Below are positions 38,770 to 50,651 of a DNA stretch of 64,000 nt, one piece after another. The notes beneath the pieces are model-generated. The model ran no database searches and had not been told where the DNA came from. It saw only the letters and a list, made by a program, of their open reading frames with translations. The DNA comes from Erythrocercus mccallii (Eukaryota; Chordata; Aves; Passeriformes; Dicruridae): NCBI GenBank assembly GCA_013397435.1, contig VZRG01000289.1, forward strand, positions 248,001 to 312,000, given 5' to 3'. The position numbers and the translations under genes were made by a program. Numbering within the stretch: the stretch's first letter is position 1; each line of letters starts with the position of its first letter.

Positions 38770-41700
38770 ACTTCGTTTACCTGTTTTCTCTTCTTAGATT
38801 TGGTTATTTCTGCCATGTCAGAGAACATCAAGATATGTGTGATTACAAAAAGGGAAAGACCATATTGGTATTTATCTAGATCTGACTGTGGAGAATGAAT
38901 GTACCTTTTAGATAATGACATATCTGAGGCCTTTAATCTTTAACTGTATCACATGAAAATGGTGTGTATGTGCTTAAAACTGCTGTAGCAGCAGACTAAT
39001 TCAGGAAGTTTTAACATTTGTAATCTCAGAGGAAAATCTGTGTATTTTTCTCAAAGAAAAGGTCAAAATCCGTAGAAGTCCAAACATTTGCAGGCACTTG
39101 TTTGGATTTTCTTCTGCAAATCACAACTGTTTGCAAGGCATATGGAATTTTACAATAAAATATATTGAACCAGTGTCCAGAATTGTTCACCCTCATTCCC
39201 CTCTTGAAGAGCTTGTAGAAAAGTTTGATTATACCCTGGGAACATCAGTCCCTTTTCCCTCTGCAGCATATAGGCAGATTCCACCAAACTACAGAACCAG
39301 ATTTTCAGAAGGGCCAGTGGTCAAAGGTTGAGTGGTAAGGAAAGGTGTATTTTTAAAACACTTTAATACTTCTCTCAGTTCTTTATAATCCTGGACATTG
39401 TGTGAAGGTTTCCCATTAAAATAAAGTATATTTCAGAGAGAAGTATATTCCGATTACACCAAAATCTTCTCAATGTATGGAAAAGCATCCCTTCTAATCA
39501 TAAAATGAGGTTGGAAAATTCAATAAACCTCATTTTGTTTAACAAAACTTTCAAATCTCATTTCTAACTATGTGTGAGAAGATCCACTATAGTTAAACGA
39601 TGGAGAGAAAAAAATTAAAATAGTTTATGTCTTGTAATAGCGTGAGGAGAACTATCTGTGACACAAGCCACCCATTTTTTAATCTGTTCAAGACTGGTGC
39701 AAATAACATTAACTAGAAAACTAAAGGCAAGTCATAACATACAAAAATTTCTCGTCTGATTTGAACTCCTCAGAAAACTGTTAGTATTGATTTTCAAAGA
39801 AAATCCACAGAAAATAACTGTTATGCTTTAGGGATAAAGATCAATACAGGTATCACAAATCACTTCAATAATCGTAAGTGAGAGATTTTTCTTGGAATAT
39901 TGTTTATCCTCCATAATGTAACACTTTCACACAAAGCATTTATCACCCTATTATGTTCAAAGACCAGAGAGATGGTTAAGAGCACTTAATTCTAAAACTT
40001 TGCTCATTTTATATTCCATCAGCCCACTATGATTATACTGTTAGACTGTTCCAGTTAGTGACAGCTTAAAAAGCGCAGCAGTATTCTGACTAGTAAACAC
40101 ATAAAAAGCAAATTATTTAGCTGCTAATGGAGCTGTTCCAAATGGGATACAGAAATAAATGCATTCCATCTGCAACGCAGTGGGCAAAAATTAAAGATAT
40201 CCAGCAGTTATTTGCATATTTAGAGTTTTCTTGCAACAAAAGGATTTGTGCACACCGTGCAATAAAGCCTCACACAGGGCTGAGCTGGGAAAACCTGCAG
40301 AGCTCAGAGCCACTCACACCTACTTACTCAAGTCTGAGAGCATTACAGTTGTATTCCCCACAAATCTGCTAGTCCGCAGGTGCCAGATTCTCCTTTGGAG
40401 CCAGTCATGGCTTTCCATGTCATGCAACCCAGCAACTGTAGATTAGCACACCTAAAGCAAAAGCTTCTGCTCAGTCAATGAGCTAATGTCTACGTTTGAG
40501 AAGGTAGGATTAATGTGCCCACTGTCACATACGGAACCTGATTTATGCAAGTCTCAATATTCAACCAAACCTATGCTTCCTTTGTAATTCTGTCTAGAAC
40601 TGAACTGTTTAAAACCACAGTGAAAGCCAAATATGCTATAACAAGTATCTAAAAATACAAACTTAAATCATTCCTAAAATGAAAGACTGTGGCAGGCGGG
40701 GAGTGGTAGGAATAAAAACTGTGTCCACTGCTTTGGAACTTTTCTACTTAGTACCAATAGCAAAGTCACCACTTTTCTGCAAAAATATAACCGCATCTTA
40801 TTGAACAATTTCTTTCTTTATCAAGCAGATGGGAATTTTTATTCTGTGCATAAATGCACCCAGAGGAGCTGAAACGAGCTCCCCCACATTGATTCTACAC
40901 CACTGCACAGAGGATTAACTCATCAGATTTACACTTTCACTGGCCACCAGATGAGGGGCATAACACTTGACAGACTGCTCTTCCAATGGACTGAAAAAAA
41001 TCTAAGATAAACACTTATCTTTAAGAAATAAAAAATAGTTGAATTAGGTTTTAGAAAGCTTCCATTTGCATCACTTAGTACTTAAAAGATCAATACCACA
41101 AACTGCTGGGACCTAATAAAACAGAGTAGTTCAGACATAAACCTCTTAAGATATCAAATTAAATTCTTCAAAATTACAGGCACAATACCTAAGCATTTAT
41201 GAAGAAAGCAGTTCATGTATTACTGCTGCTTCTTTCTATCTGCTTATATCCCAATATCTCTGGCATCAGGATGAGGAATTATCCATGTTCTTCATCATTA
41301 AAGATATTAGACAAATACCTTCTAAGAGTAAAACTTTCGTGAGCTACTCTTACTAGTAATTCAGTACTTTAATTAATATAACCCACTTTAAAAAAATTAC
41401 AGGAAAAATTAGATCTAGAGCTTTTAGTCTACAGGGAAATGTTGGCTTGCAGGAAGTGTCATAGCACAGTTTATCTAAGCATAGCAAAAATTTATTCCCA
41501 GGCAAAATGGATTCATGTTCCCTCAGACTCTTTTCTGATTCTGAAATCTGGAAATCCAATATACTTGTCAGACCTTCACACCAAACACAATTGGAACATC
41601 ATCTGGTGGATTTGTATGGGTTGTTTTAAATCAGCAAGGGAAATGTATAGCAAAAAAATATTGAGACCAAATGGGATTAGTACTAGTGCAATCTTTTGTT

Positions 41701-43460
41701 AAAGCAGTGAGACAGACCTATGTCACTCAGCAAAGCAAAAGATCTTAATTTCAATCCTTCTTTTATGTCAGTGCTATGATACAGAATATTTTTTCTTTTT
41801 TTTTATTACATATTTCCAGCATGACTACCCCTTTGTTATTTGGTATATTATTGATATTTTTAATTATAAGTTTCTGAGTAGAATTATTTTCCTTACAGCT
41901 GGCTGAAAACTCAAGGTAAATCTACCATTAATTATTTCATTATTATTCTCACTACTTACTAGGAGATTTATGTAAGTCTTATCTACCTGTTCTTAAAAAT
42001 AAGAACAAAGGGAATCTATGCTTGTCTTCCTTTCATTTTCCCTTGTAGTTGAAAAAGAACACTGCTCACTTAGAAGCTTCCCGGTGCCAAATACAATACA
42101 AGATTGATTCCCTTAACGCCAAACTAATTATGATTTAATTCTCTATTTAATTGAGCCAAGCATCTTGCATGAACCACTGAAACCAAACGTATGAAAAGTT
42201 ACGTGTGATTTAGCTCTTAATTTTGAAGGTCAAAACACTGAGGCAGACCTGAAAAATGCTGACATTTCTGAGGTGTGTTGGAGGAACAAGTTATAGGCTG
42301 GCTGCCATCCTCCCCACACAAGTAACCTCCTGTACAGGGTGTGAGCTCTGTAGCAGTCTTTAATTTAAAAGATAGACGAGTCCATGGTGCCATGATTTGC
42401 CCTGGCACCAAAAGGGATAACAGCCCATGGATAGATGGATGACAGGCAGAAAGGAATATAGAACTTCTCTTTCCACAGACAGGCATTGGAAACAAAGCAA
42501 GTAAATTCCTTGCGAGCACTGTTTGTCTCTGCCACACAAAACCAGAGAGGAGCTGGTAGCTCTTCTTCCCAGAATTCAGAGAACCACTAAACCTTTACTT
42601 AGAGGGTATTAATAACCTGCTCTGTCTACCAGGTGCAACACCATGTCTTGGTCTCAAAGGCACGTCAGGTTGTTCAGTATATCCCTCACCCTTTAAAAAG
42701 TAAGACCACTCTTAGGAATCATTTGGCAGCTAAAAAGAAGGAGACAACACACTTCTCCTTTATTAAAAAAAAAATAAAGTGGAAGTTTCTTTGCATTTAT
42801 GGAATTCTAGATGTTAAAATAATTCCAGGTCCTTCTGCCAGTCTGCTCAGATTTCAGCCCAGTGAACACAAAGACTGGAAATTGACAGCCTAGTCACCCA
42901 TTATCTTTCCTCACATGTTCACTAATTAATTGTGACAACAGTTCCTGAAATCCCTATAAAAGGTGTTAGGGGAAAGAAAGATGCACGGGTTGTATTTCTT
43001 ACCTGTCTTCCCTCTCCTCAGGCCAAAAACATACCCACAACCACTCACTGAATTTTAGTAATGACAGTTTCTCCTTTTGTTTTCCAAGTACAGAGTCTGG
43101 CCACAATTTATTGAAAGGCTAAGAGACGAATCTACTTCTAACTTGTCAATTGTGTAGACCAAGTGATGCAGAAACTAATTTTCCTCATTCTTTTAGAGCC
43201 TATGAACAGAACCCAGATAACATTTGGATTTTGTAACATAAAACATAAGTCCCCAAGTTTATTATATTCTCCTAGCAGTTACAGTCCCAAAGACAAATAA
43301 CGTATGAACAAAATACAGGAAGCTAATTTTGAGCCTCACAGAATTACTGCTATCATTCTCTCTTTTAAGTTCCCCCTCTTACAAACACAGGAGTAGGAAA
43401 GAAGATTTGCAGGGATAAAAAGGCACTACTGTTAAAACTATTATTAAAACACCACATGGG

Positions 43461-43466
43461 ATGCTC
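43461..43466. repeat. Candidate target site duplication, left copy (ATGCTC)
   Basis: Matches 44113-44118 exactly and abuts the LTR-like block. The assignment depends on accepting a non-canonical end for that block. Confidence 0.4.
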
Positions 43467-44112
43467 TACTGCTGTTGGGGCTGTGACAACACAAAGCAGA
43501 GACCAGAATGTCCCATTATCACCAGTTGGTGGCTCACCTGCTTCCAGGTGTCTTGATAGGAGAAAAATCAGGTTTGGACCTCACCGTGGCTTCCACACAC
43601 CTCTCTCAGCTCCACCAATGCCACCGTCCCCACTCTCCTCCCAGTGGGTCAATGTCACCTGTCACTAGGACCCCATACGGGTCCTGACCAAGTATGTTAT
43701 CCACGCTGTTGTTCCACTCAGTGGTCTCCAGATGACAGAGGAGATACAACTGATACCCAGAATGGTTTCAAGCATCAGCATCTTGTTATCTAAAAGTCTC
43801 CCAGAGCTTTTCTCTGTAGCCGCCCAAGGGCAGCTCCACACAGCTCTGGCTCTTTCTCTCCTTTCCCAGTTCTGGCTGGCTCCTTCCTGTCCCTAGCATT
43901 GCCACCTAACCCCTTCTGTCCCTTGCACAACCTCAAGTCCTTTCCTCCTTACAGCCGGGCCAACAGACTCCAGTTAACTCTCTACCAGCTAATTCACTCT
44001 TTTATCACACCCATAGCTGTGAGGGCAAGGCTGTTCCCACTCTTGGATAATTAACACAGCTGCAATATATCAGGGGCAAGATTACCTTCAGCACTATCTC
44101 TGTCTTCCCACA
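43467..44112 (-). mobile_element. LTR-like block, probable solo LTR of an unclassified ERV
   Basis: This GC-richer block differs from its AT-rich surroundings and contains pyrimidine-rich stretches such as CTGGCTCTTTCTCTCCTTTC. On the minus strand it begins TGTGGGAAGACAG at 44112. It has a TATA-like GTGATAAAAGAG at 43998-44009, preceded by the AGCTGTGTTAATTATCC type of sequence common in passerine LTR U3 regions. It is bounded by the 6-bp direct repeat ATGCTC at 43461-43466 and 44113-44118. The other end would then read CAGCAGTA, not the usual CA. A CA end would instead fit an inner boundary at 43470, 43473 or 43482. No AATAAA is visible downstream of the TATA on that strand. It is an LTR by general architecture; class and exact boundary are open. 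The 70-codon ORF inside is not a gene. Confidence 0.5.
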
Positions 44113-44118
44113 ATGCTC
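44113..44118. repeat. Candidate target site duplication, right copy (ATGCTC)
   Basis: Directly follows the CCCACA end of the LTR-like block and is identical to 43461-43466. Confidence 0.4.
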
Positions 44119-47100
44119 AGCCAATTGTAGCATCTGACTGGAATCTCTCTTTGTTTACATATATGCTAGATTGTTACGAAAAGCATAACATCAGAAAAAA
44201 AAAAGATGGAGATATCTTAGTTCTTTGTACATTGGAAGATCTTAGTCTTAATATTTCAGAAAAAACAAAACAAAAACCAGCAGAAAAAGTATTTTAATTT
44301 CAAGGTCAGTAACCTTCAGATCTGAAAAATAAACCACACAATTTACCAGTCTTAAGTGAGTTTTGTAACATCAGTTGACTAAAAAGCACTACAAGTTATC
44401 AGACTAGAACTGAAGACATAACAATTGAAGTATATAAATAGGAAAAATAAGATTTGGTGATACACAAGTTTCACAATGGGGTAGGGTGCTGCCTCAATAT
44501 GAATGTAATTTCTTAATAAATGGGTAACAACATCACATTACAGAAGCATATATGAGTTAAACAGAACAAATACAGATCCTCCCTGTTATTTTGTTAGCCT
44601 TGGGGAAAAAATTTGCTTTCTACAGGTTCCCTGACTTCTTCCTACTTTTACTCCCTTACCTTCCTTCTCTACTCCTCCCTTTCTTCTATGCTTTCCACAC
44701 AGACTAACACAAGAAAGATGCTGAAACGAGGCTCCAGCATCAGAGAAGGGGTAAAACCTAAGCCTTGAAACAGGGGTATCATAGAAAGATCACCAAGCCA
44801 TTAATTTTTAAGCAGGGGAAAAGGAAGGAGAAAATTTCTGGAATATAAAGAAGCAGAAGAAAAAAATGTATTTCTGTATTTTATTGTACTAAAGAGAGTC
44901 TCCATTGATTGGTTTAATCTTCATTCTTCTGGAAGTATTCCGCATTGTTAAAAGGGTAAATTGAAAAACATTCTTTACCTTCAGCTGCTCCCTTTCCACC
45001 AAAAAGACACAGAATTCAAATATGTCTATGGAAGTCTATGAAATCAACCCATCAGTACATAAAGACAGAAGTTGCCTTTGGGGTTGGGGTTTCAACACTC
45101 ACACCAAACACAAAGACAAAACACCCTGGCAGAGTAGATGGCTGGTGTGACACAACCTTGTGAGACTCAATCTCATGCATAATTGTAGAGAAACACAATA
45201 TACTTGTCTGTCAGCCTACCCACCACAGAGGCTGTCATCCTACAGTTGTGACAGACCTCATTTTGGAAGCCAATAAAGCCTTTTTGACAGAATATAAAGA
45301 ACAAAACTGTACTTTCCCAATGCTTTGGTTTTAAATTCCCTAAATTCTAAGAAAATCAGAAGCAGAAAGCATGTTTTTCAAGAAAAAAAAATCATCAATC
45401 TTAGTTACTCTTCAAGTACAGTCTCAAAACTTGTATTTAGGATTAACTCCTTAATGAGCCATCTTTTTCCCTAAAAATAATTAATCTACTCAGCATAAAA
45501 CAGAAGTGGACAAAACACAATGCAGATAACAGATTCTACACTGACTTGGTCACAGTTCTTTCCTAAAAAGGGCACAACTCAATATAAGTTTCCAACACCT
45601 GCTAATTCTAGGTCCTGTGCCCTATGAGACAAGCACAAGCTCACCTATTTCATTTCATTCATAAAAGGCTGCTACATGATAAATTAGGATGCTAAAAAAA
45701 GACAACAGGAACTTTACTCATTTGAACTAATGCTGCTTAATATTGTCAACACGGTAGGCACTAGAAAACAATCAAACAACATTTTGAAAAGTATCAGGCC
45801 TTGCAGTTAATGACAACATCAAAAATGGAGGGCCGTACTCAAAGATAATAATTTTACTCAAAAGAGACTGATGGCTGAATAATATGAACTCACTGAAGGC
45901 TAAATGACAATTTAAGGGAAGAACCTTGCTAGGCTTAATTTAAACAGATTCTAGAAATACTCATTGCTATCATGAAATCATTAATAACAAATCCAATGCA
46001 TCTGTTCTGTCTTTGTGCAGTTACCTAGACTACAATTCTTGACACCACTGTTCTATAATAACCTCCATCTGCTCTGCTGTCTCTGTCATTTCTTTTGCTG
46101 TAACATATTGTGACAGAGGCTTCATTTACCTAAACTTATCTTGGCAACTTGTACTTCATTAAAGAGAATCCTGCAAGCATCAGTTAAAGCTTTCTTATCT
46201 GGCCATGCATAGCTAAGCTTCATAAATCATTCTTTCACTTTCCATTTTGCAGTTTCTGGAAAGGTAACATTATTGAATTCAGATCACTGGAATAGAGCAG
46301 TACTAAAATGTTTATTGACCAGCTTTTAGGCACTGAGCTCTGCTTTGAATGCAGACAGTAATATTAGCTAAAGCTTTTGAATTTAAAAGGGATGCCACTA
46401 ATATGTTTTATACATTACTATAAATATTGTTTGATGGCAGGCCACTTTAGCAAGCTGCAACTAATACAGCAGAAACAAAGTATTATTATCATATATTCCC
46501 TCCCTTCTTGTCCTTTTAAGCATAAGATCTGCAAATACAGTATTACATATTCATAGATCTAAGACTTCAATCACAGCTCAGTAGTGTAGAATGTATCTGA
46601 CAAAGGCAGCAGCAAAGTATAAAAAGGGACCTTAAAACCAACCTTCATATTCCCATCAGATCTGTCTGGCATGGCACCAGGGCAGCACTTGGTGCAAGTC
46701 ACAGCAGCTGGGGAAGCGCCAGTGGTTACTCGTTTCTAACACAAGAGAATTAGCGGGTTTCTGCCTCCATCCAGACTCCCTCGCAGGAATCATGTGACAA
46801 CCAGCAATATGTATACTGCACACAGCATTACCTCATGATAAGAATCATTTGTTAGTAGAATAAAAATAATGACGAGCCCTTTACAGACAGACAGAGCTAC
46901 TCACTTCTGCATCAGATTCAGAAGAGAGCCATGCTGTGCTGGCTGATGAGTCAAATCACAAATAGGGTAGGAGGAAAGGAATAGGGAAGACTGTATTTGC
47001 CAGGCAAAGCTTAATCAAGAGAGAATGGCATCATTTCAGATAAAATTCAGAAAATAATTTTGAATTAGTATTTCCTGTATGAAACCACTATCGCACCTGA

Positions 47101-50100
47101 TCATTTTGGTAACAGTAAAATACAGTGGTTTAACAGTTCAGTTTGAACAGTCTTAACAATGAACAGTCTAGGATCCTCAGAGATGAGTAGTATGCTGGTC
47201 ACATGGATTTGATCCACAACAACAACCTGAACTGACATGTCACACCTTCTGGGCTAGAGGGAATTTGGGAATATAATTCTCCTGTTAACATGGTCTACTT
47301 TATCTAAAATAAGTATTATGTAGCCTAGAGAGACAAGAAAGTACATGAAGGGCAACAAAAGACACCCTTTAAGCAACCTAAATGTAATTATCTTTCATTG
47401 TTTATAAAAATATAGCTGTTTAACAAAGACAAATTATCAATTCTTTGGAAGTTAGACAACCTCCAATGACAAGGAAAGTATCTGTGGGGGCAATGAATTA
47501 TATTTCAGTGGGTAATGTTATAAATCCTGAGCTATCCAAAGACAGCACTGAGAAGCTTCTAGGAGCAGCTGCCTTTTGGCCTTAAAATGCCCCAATAATT
47601 GAACTAACTTCCGAATGGATTAAGCCTGAAATGAATAGTTCCAGTTCACCACATTTAAAAATAATTAGTTTTAAATTAATCTGAAGCAACATTGCCATAT
47701 CTTTTCAGTCACTCTTCCCACTTCACCTGCTGAGTAAAAGAAACCTTGATTATTCACACTGGCCCACAAATCACCCATAAAGAAAAAAAAAAGTGGCAGG
47801 GCAATGTTAAATAAGGTTTAATCAGTCCTCAAGACCTGTACGCAAAAAACATGCAGCTGCCTCAGACACCATTTCTCAGCCTTTTAAATAGGACCAATAT
47901 CTAATAGGAACTCTCATGAAATCTTAAACTATCAAGTTCAGTCTACTTCTTACCATCCCACTGTCTACTGTTTTGATAATGGCTCTTTTTGATGGAGTCA
48001 CAATGAGAGGGAAGAAGGGAATGCTGCAAGGACAAGGTCACCAGCTTAAAAAAAACCCTGGCTTCCTATCAGATGGTCACAAATGCCCTATAGATGAAAG
48101 ATACAGTCAGATCCAGGTGGCTGCTATTCTCTCACTGGATTTTGCATCTAAAATACAAATTATTTCTCTAGCCTGAAAAAAATGCTGGCTGTATTCTAGC
48201 AGTTTATACACAAAGTTGTTAGCGTATTTTCCTAATCTTGGAAGTCATCTAACAAATAATGTAAACTTACTTATAGCTGAGAAATCTGTTGCTAGTCCAG
48301 AGACAATTTTGTTATGAAGTGATGTTTCGTTTTAATAATTTATGGAACAGATAATTTCATTTTAACTAGAGCTTTGTTGGGTTTTTTTTTTGCTTTTAAA
48401 ATGTTTACTCTGCATCAGCTACAATTAAGTCAAATCTTCAAGGAAGGTAAAATGAAACTATTATTTTTTTATGATCAAGAAAATAATTTTCTGTTGAGAA
48501 TTTAAAACAATTCTTTGTGGCTGCTTAACTATGATACTTACAGTGGTAAGGGATAAAAAAACTTCCAAAAGCAATAACAATTTGTGCCTAATTCAATCCT
48601 TCCATGTCATTACCGTGATAGTAATACTACATCCGATATGTCATTAGCAGATCCTAAGTTTTTCAGTAGTAATCTGAAGCAGCATTTAACTTTCTTTAGG
48701 CTACAGCATAAAATCCATAAAAATAACTGGGTCTTATCTATAGCTGGTGTCAACAGTCAGACATACTCACAAACCTTTGCCCATGAATAAAAGCATCCTA
48801 AGAGTCTCTGAGGAGCTGAAGAGCTGCTAAATTCACAGGCCTTCATTTTCACAGTCTGAGGGCAATGGCCCATCAAAACGCATCTTCTCTTACACCTTAT
48901 GTGCAGAGTTATGGCATAAAACTTTTGAAAATGGGGAAAGAAGTGGGAAGTTAAAGAGTAAAGTTAAATGCACTTTGAAGATTTCCTCTTACAGCTCAAA
49001 ACACAATGAATTCAAATGTCTAGATGAACTTCAAGGGAACTAGTTAACTTGTAGCTCCTGAAAACCAAATAAGTCAGTGTATGAGTCTTTGGATATAATG
49101 ATAACTTGAAACCTTATGTAATGTTTTTAAAAGACTTTTTGATCCTTAGGTGAAAAAAGGACATAAGGGCAAAAATTGTTATCTCTAATTATGGAAGAGT
49201 TCATACTGTATTATTATTTTAAAAAATGTAACCTAGAGGCCGATGGTCTTCTATAATTATGTTGGCCTAAGAATGTCTTGTACAAAACTCTTTCCCTAAT
49301 AAAAAACATTTAGATATGCTGAAATTAATATAGATCTCAGTTGCTAAGCGACTCAGTGAGCCACATAATCTTTCTTTTTTGTGTGTAAAGCAGAGACAGA
49401 GATAACTAAAGACAGGGAGAGTTATCTTATAATCTTCATATTTATTTATTATAAACAAACTGATGGTTTTCCCTGTTATTGAAAGCTATTGTTTGTTTTT
49501 GAGTACTGATATTTTTAGCAAATTGTGCAAACTACAGTTGTACATGCAAAAATCTCTTTTGAAGTGAATTTTTGTTTCATTTATTTTAAAATTTTCAGAC
49601 ACGAAAAGGAAAATGTGGAAAACCAATGTCTTTCCCCCATTCAATATTTTATTGACCATTCTTTAAAAAAAAGCTAATACTTTTTTGATTTTAAAGTAGC
49701 AATTATAAAACTGACAATGTACTGAATCCTCCCAAGGGTATGCTTCTGTGCCTCCCTGAGAAATTCTGCTAAATTACATCAAGTAGCAAGACTTTGGGTT
49801 AAAAACCATCGTTTGCACATTTTACTGCAGAAGTCTCGGAGGAGTCCACATGAAGCAAGACTTAGCTTTTTGAGTGAAATATGGGAAACAGCGGACATTT
49901 TTTCTGCCTTGTTTTCAGTTCCTGGCTGGCTGAATTCAGGCAATAAAGTGAAAGTTAACTGAGGAAAGGGAAAGTCTACAAAGGAAGAATGAGACCAGCA
50001 TTAGATTGTGGAGACAGATGGTGAGCAAGGATGCCACACCCGGGACTTGAAAAGGTAGAAAACTATCCAAAACCAAAACAAACAGAAACCACAAAATCTG

Positions 50101-50374
50101 TTCATAGCATTTTTCTACTGCATTTGTTTTCATTGCACCTCTGAGTAATAAATAACTTCAACTCCATTTCAGCAACATATAGCCCTGGCTGTCCTTACTT
50201 GGAGCATGTTACACAAGCATACAAGTTTTCTTAGGTATTTCTTCATGAGAAAAGACAATGGAAAGAGAGTCCTCGAAAGGAGTCAAGCACAGAAAGGAGT
50301 ACCTGATGAACTATCTCATGTGGGTCTGATTTTCTGAGTTTGTGAAATTTTTCAGCCTGTTAGAGGCTGATTCC
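44119..50374. other. Six-kilobase non-coding stretch, no recognised genes
   Basis: No recognised exon, RNA gene or transposon, and few ORFs above 60 codons. The parts 46130-46440 and 46640-46800 have complex composition that could mark conserved non-coding elements. A short stretch near 47873 resembles the 5' end of U2 snRNA by only about 13 bases and was rejected. Confidence 0.55.
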
Positions 50375-50380
50375 TTCTCT
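50375..50380. repeat. Decayed target site duplication, left copy (TTCTCT)
   Basis: Compared with CCCTCT at 50646-50651, four of six bases match and both mismatches are C/T transitions. This would suit an old 6-bp duplication. Confidence 0.45.
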
Positions 50381-50645
50381 TGTGAGAATCCATTCCTCTC
50401 AAGGACGGTGAAATGTAAACAAGTCTTCTATCTTTCATAAACACTTCTAGGTTTCTCATAATAATTATCTCACAGATGTTGTTTCTATTATTTAACCAAT
50501 GAAGAGAAGAGTTGTCATTACTAAACCAATCATATGGTTCTTTAGCACAGCATGTTATAAAAGGGCTCTGTGAAAAAATAAGCCGGCCTTCTGATTTATT
50601 TTTCTACCTGGAGTCAAGCTCTTCCTTTTGTGTCCAACTGTGACA
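50381..50645 (+). mobile_element. Solo LTR, small ERVK-like endogenous retrovirus, 265 bp
   Basis: The block starts TGTGAGAATCC and ends CCAACTGTGACA, giving the TG...CA termini of an LTR. Inside are two CCAAT boxes (50496-50500 and 50526-50530) and a TATAAAA box (50556-50562). An AATAAG in the polyadenylation position (50577-50582) is one base from AATAAA. It is followed by an R/U5-type stretch, CTACCTGGAGTCAAGCTC. The order CCAAT-TATA-polyA within about 90 bp is the normal compact avian class II LTR promoter layout. The flanks TTCTCT and CCCTCT could be a 6-bp target duplication with two transitions. No primer-binding site or retroviral genes follow, so it is a solo LTR. It appears older than the one at 35773. 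Confidence 0.68.
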
Positions 50646-50651
50646 CCCTCT
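50646..50651. repeat. Decayed target site duplication, right copy (CCCTCT)
   Basis: Right-hand partner of TTCTCT at 50375-50380, at the CA end of the LTR. Confidence 0.45.

Larger units (their letters stand above)
36123..43460. other. Seven-kilobase non-coding stretch, no recognised genes
   Basis: No recognised exon or transposon. It includes an exon-like segment (36272-36354), a possible conserved block (37480-37555), a predicted G-quadruplex (38251-38273) and a tandem 13-bp duplication (38744-38769). The ORFs at 39098-39331 (77 codons) and 42217-42537 (106 codons, minus strand) have no recognisable domain. Confidence 0.5.

Noticed and set aside
39098..39331. 77-codon plus-strand ORF with a plausible amino-acid mix
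   Set aside because: No recognisable family and no clear flanking splice signals or promoter; cannot be separated from chance.
47866..47910. Similarity to the 5' end of U2 snRNA (TTCTCAGCCTTTT)
   Set aside because: Only about 13 bases match with one mismatch, and the following U2 sequence is absent. Too short to call a pseudogene.
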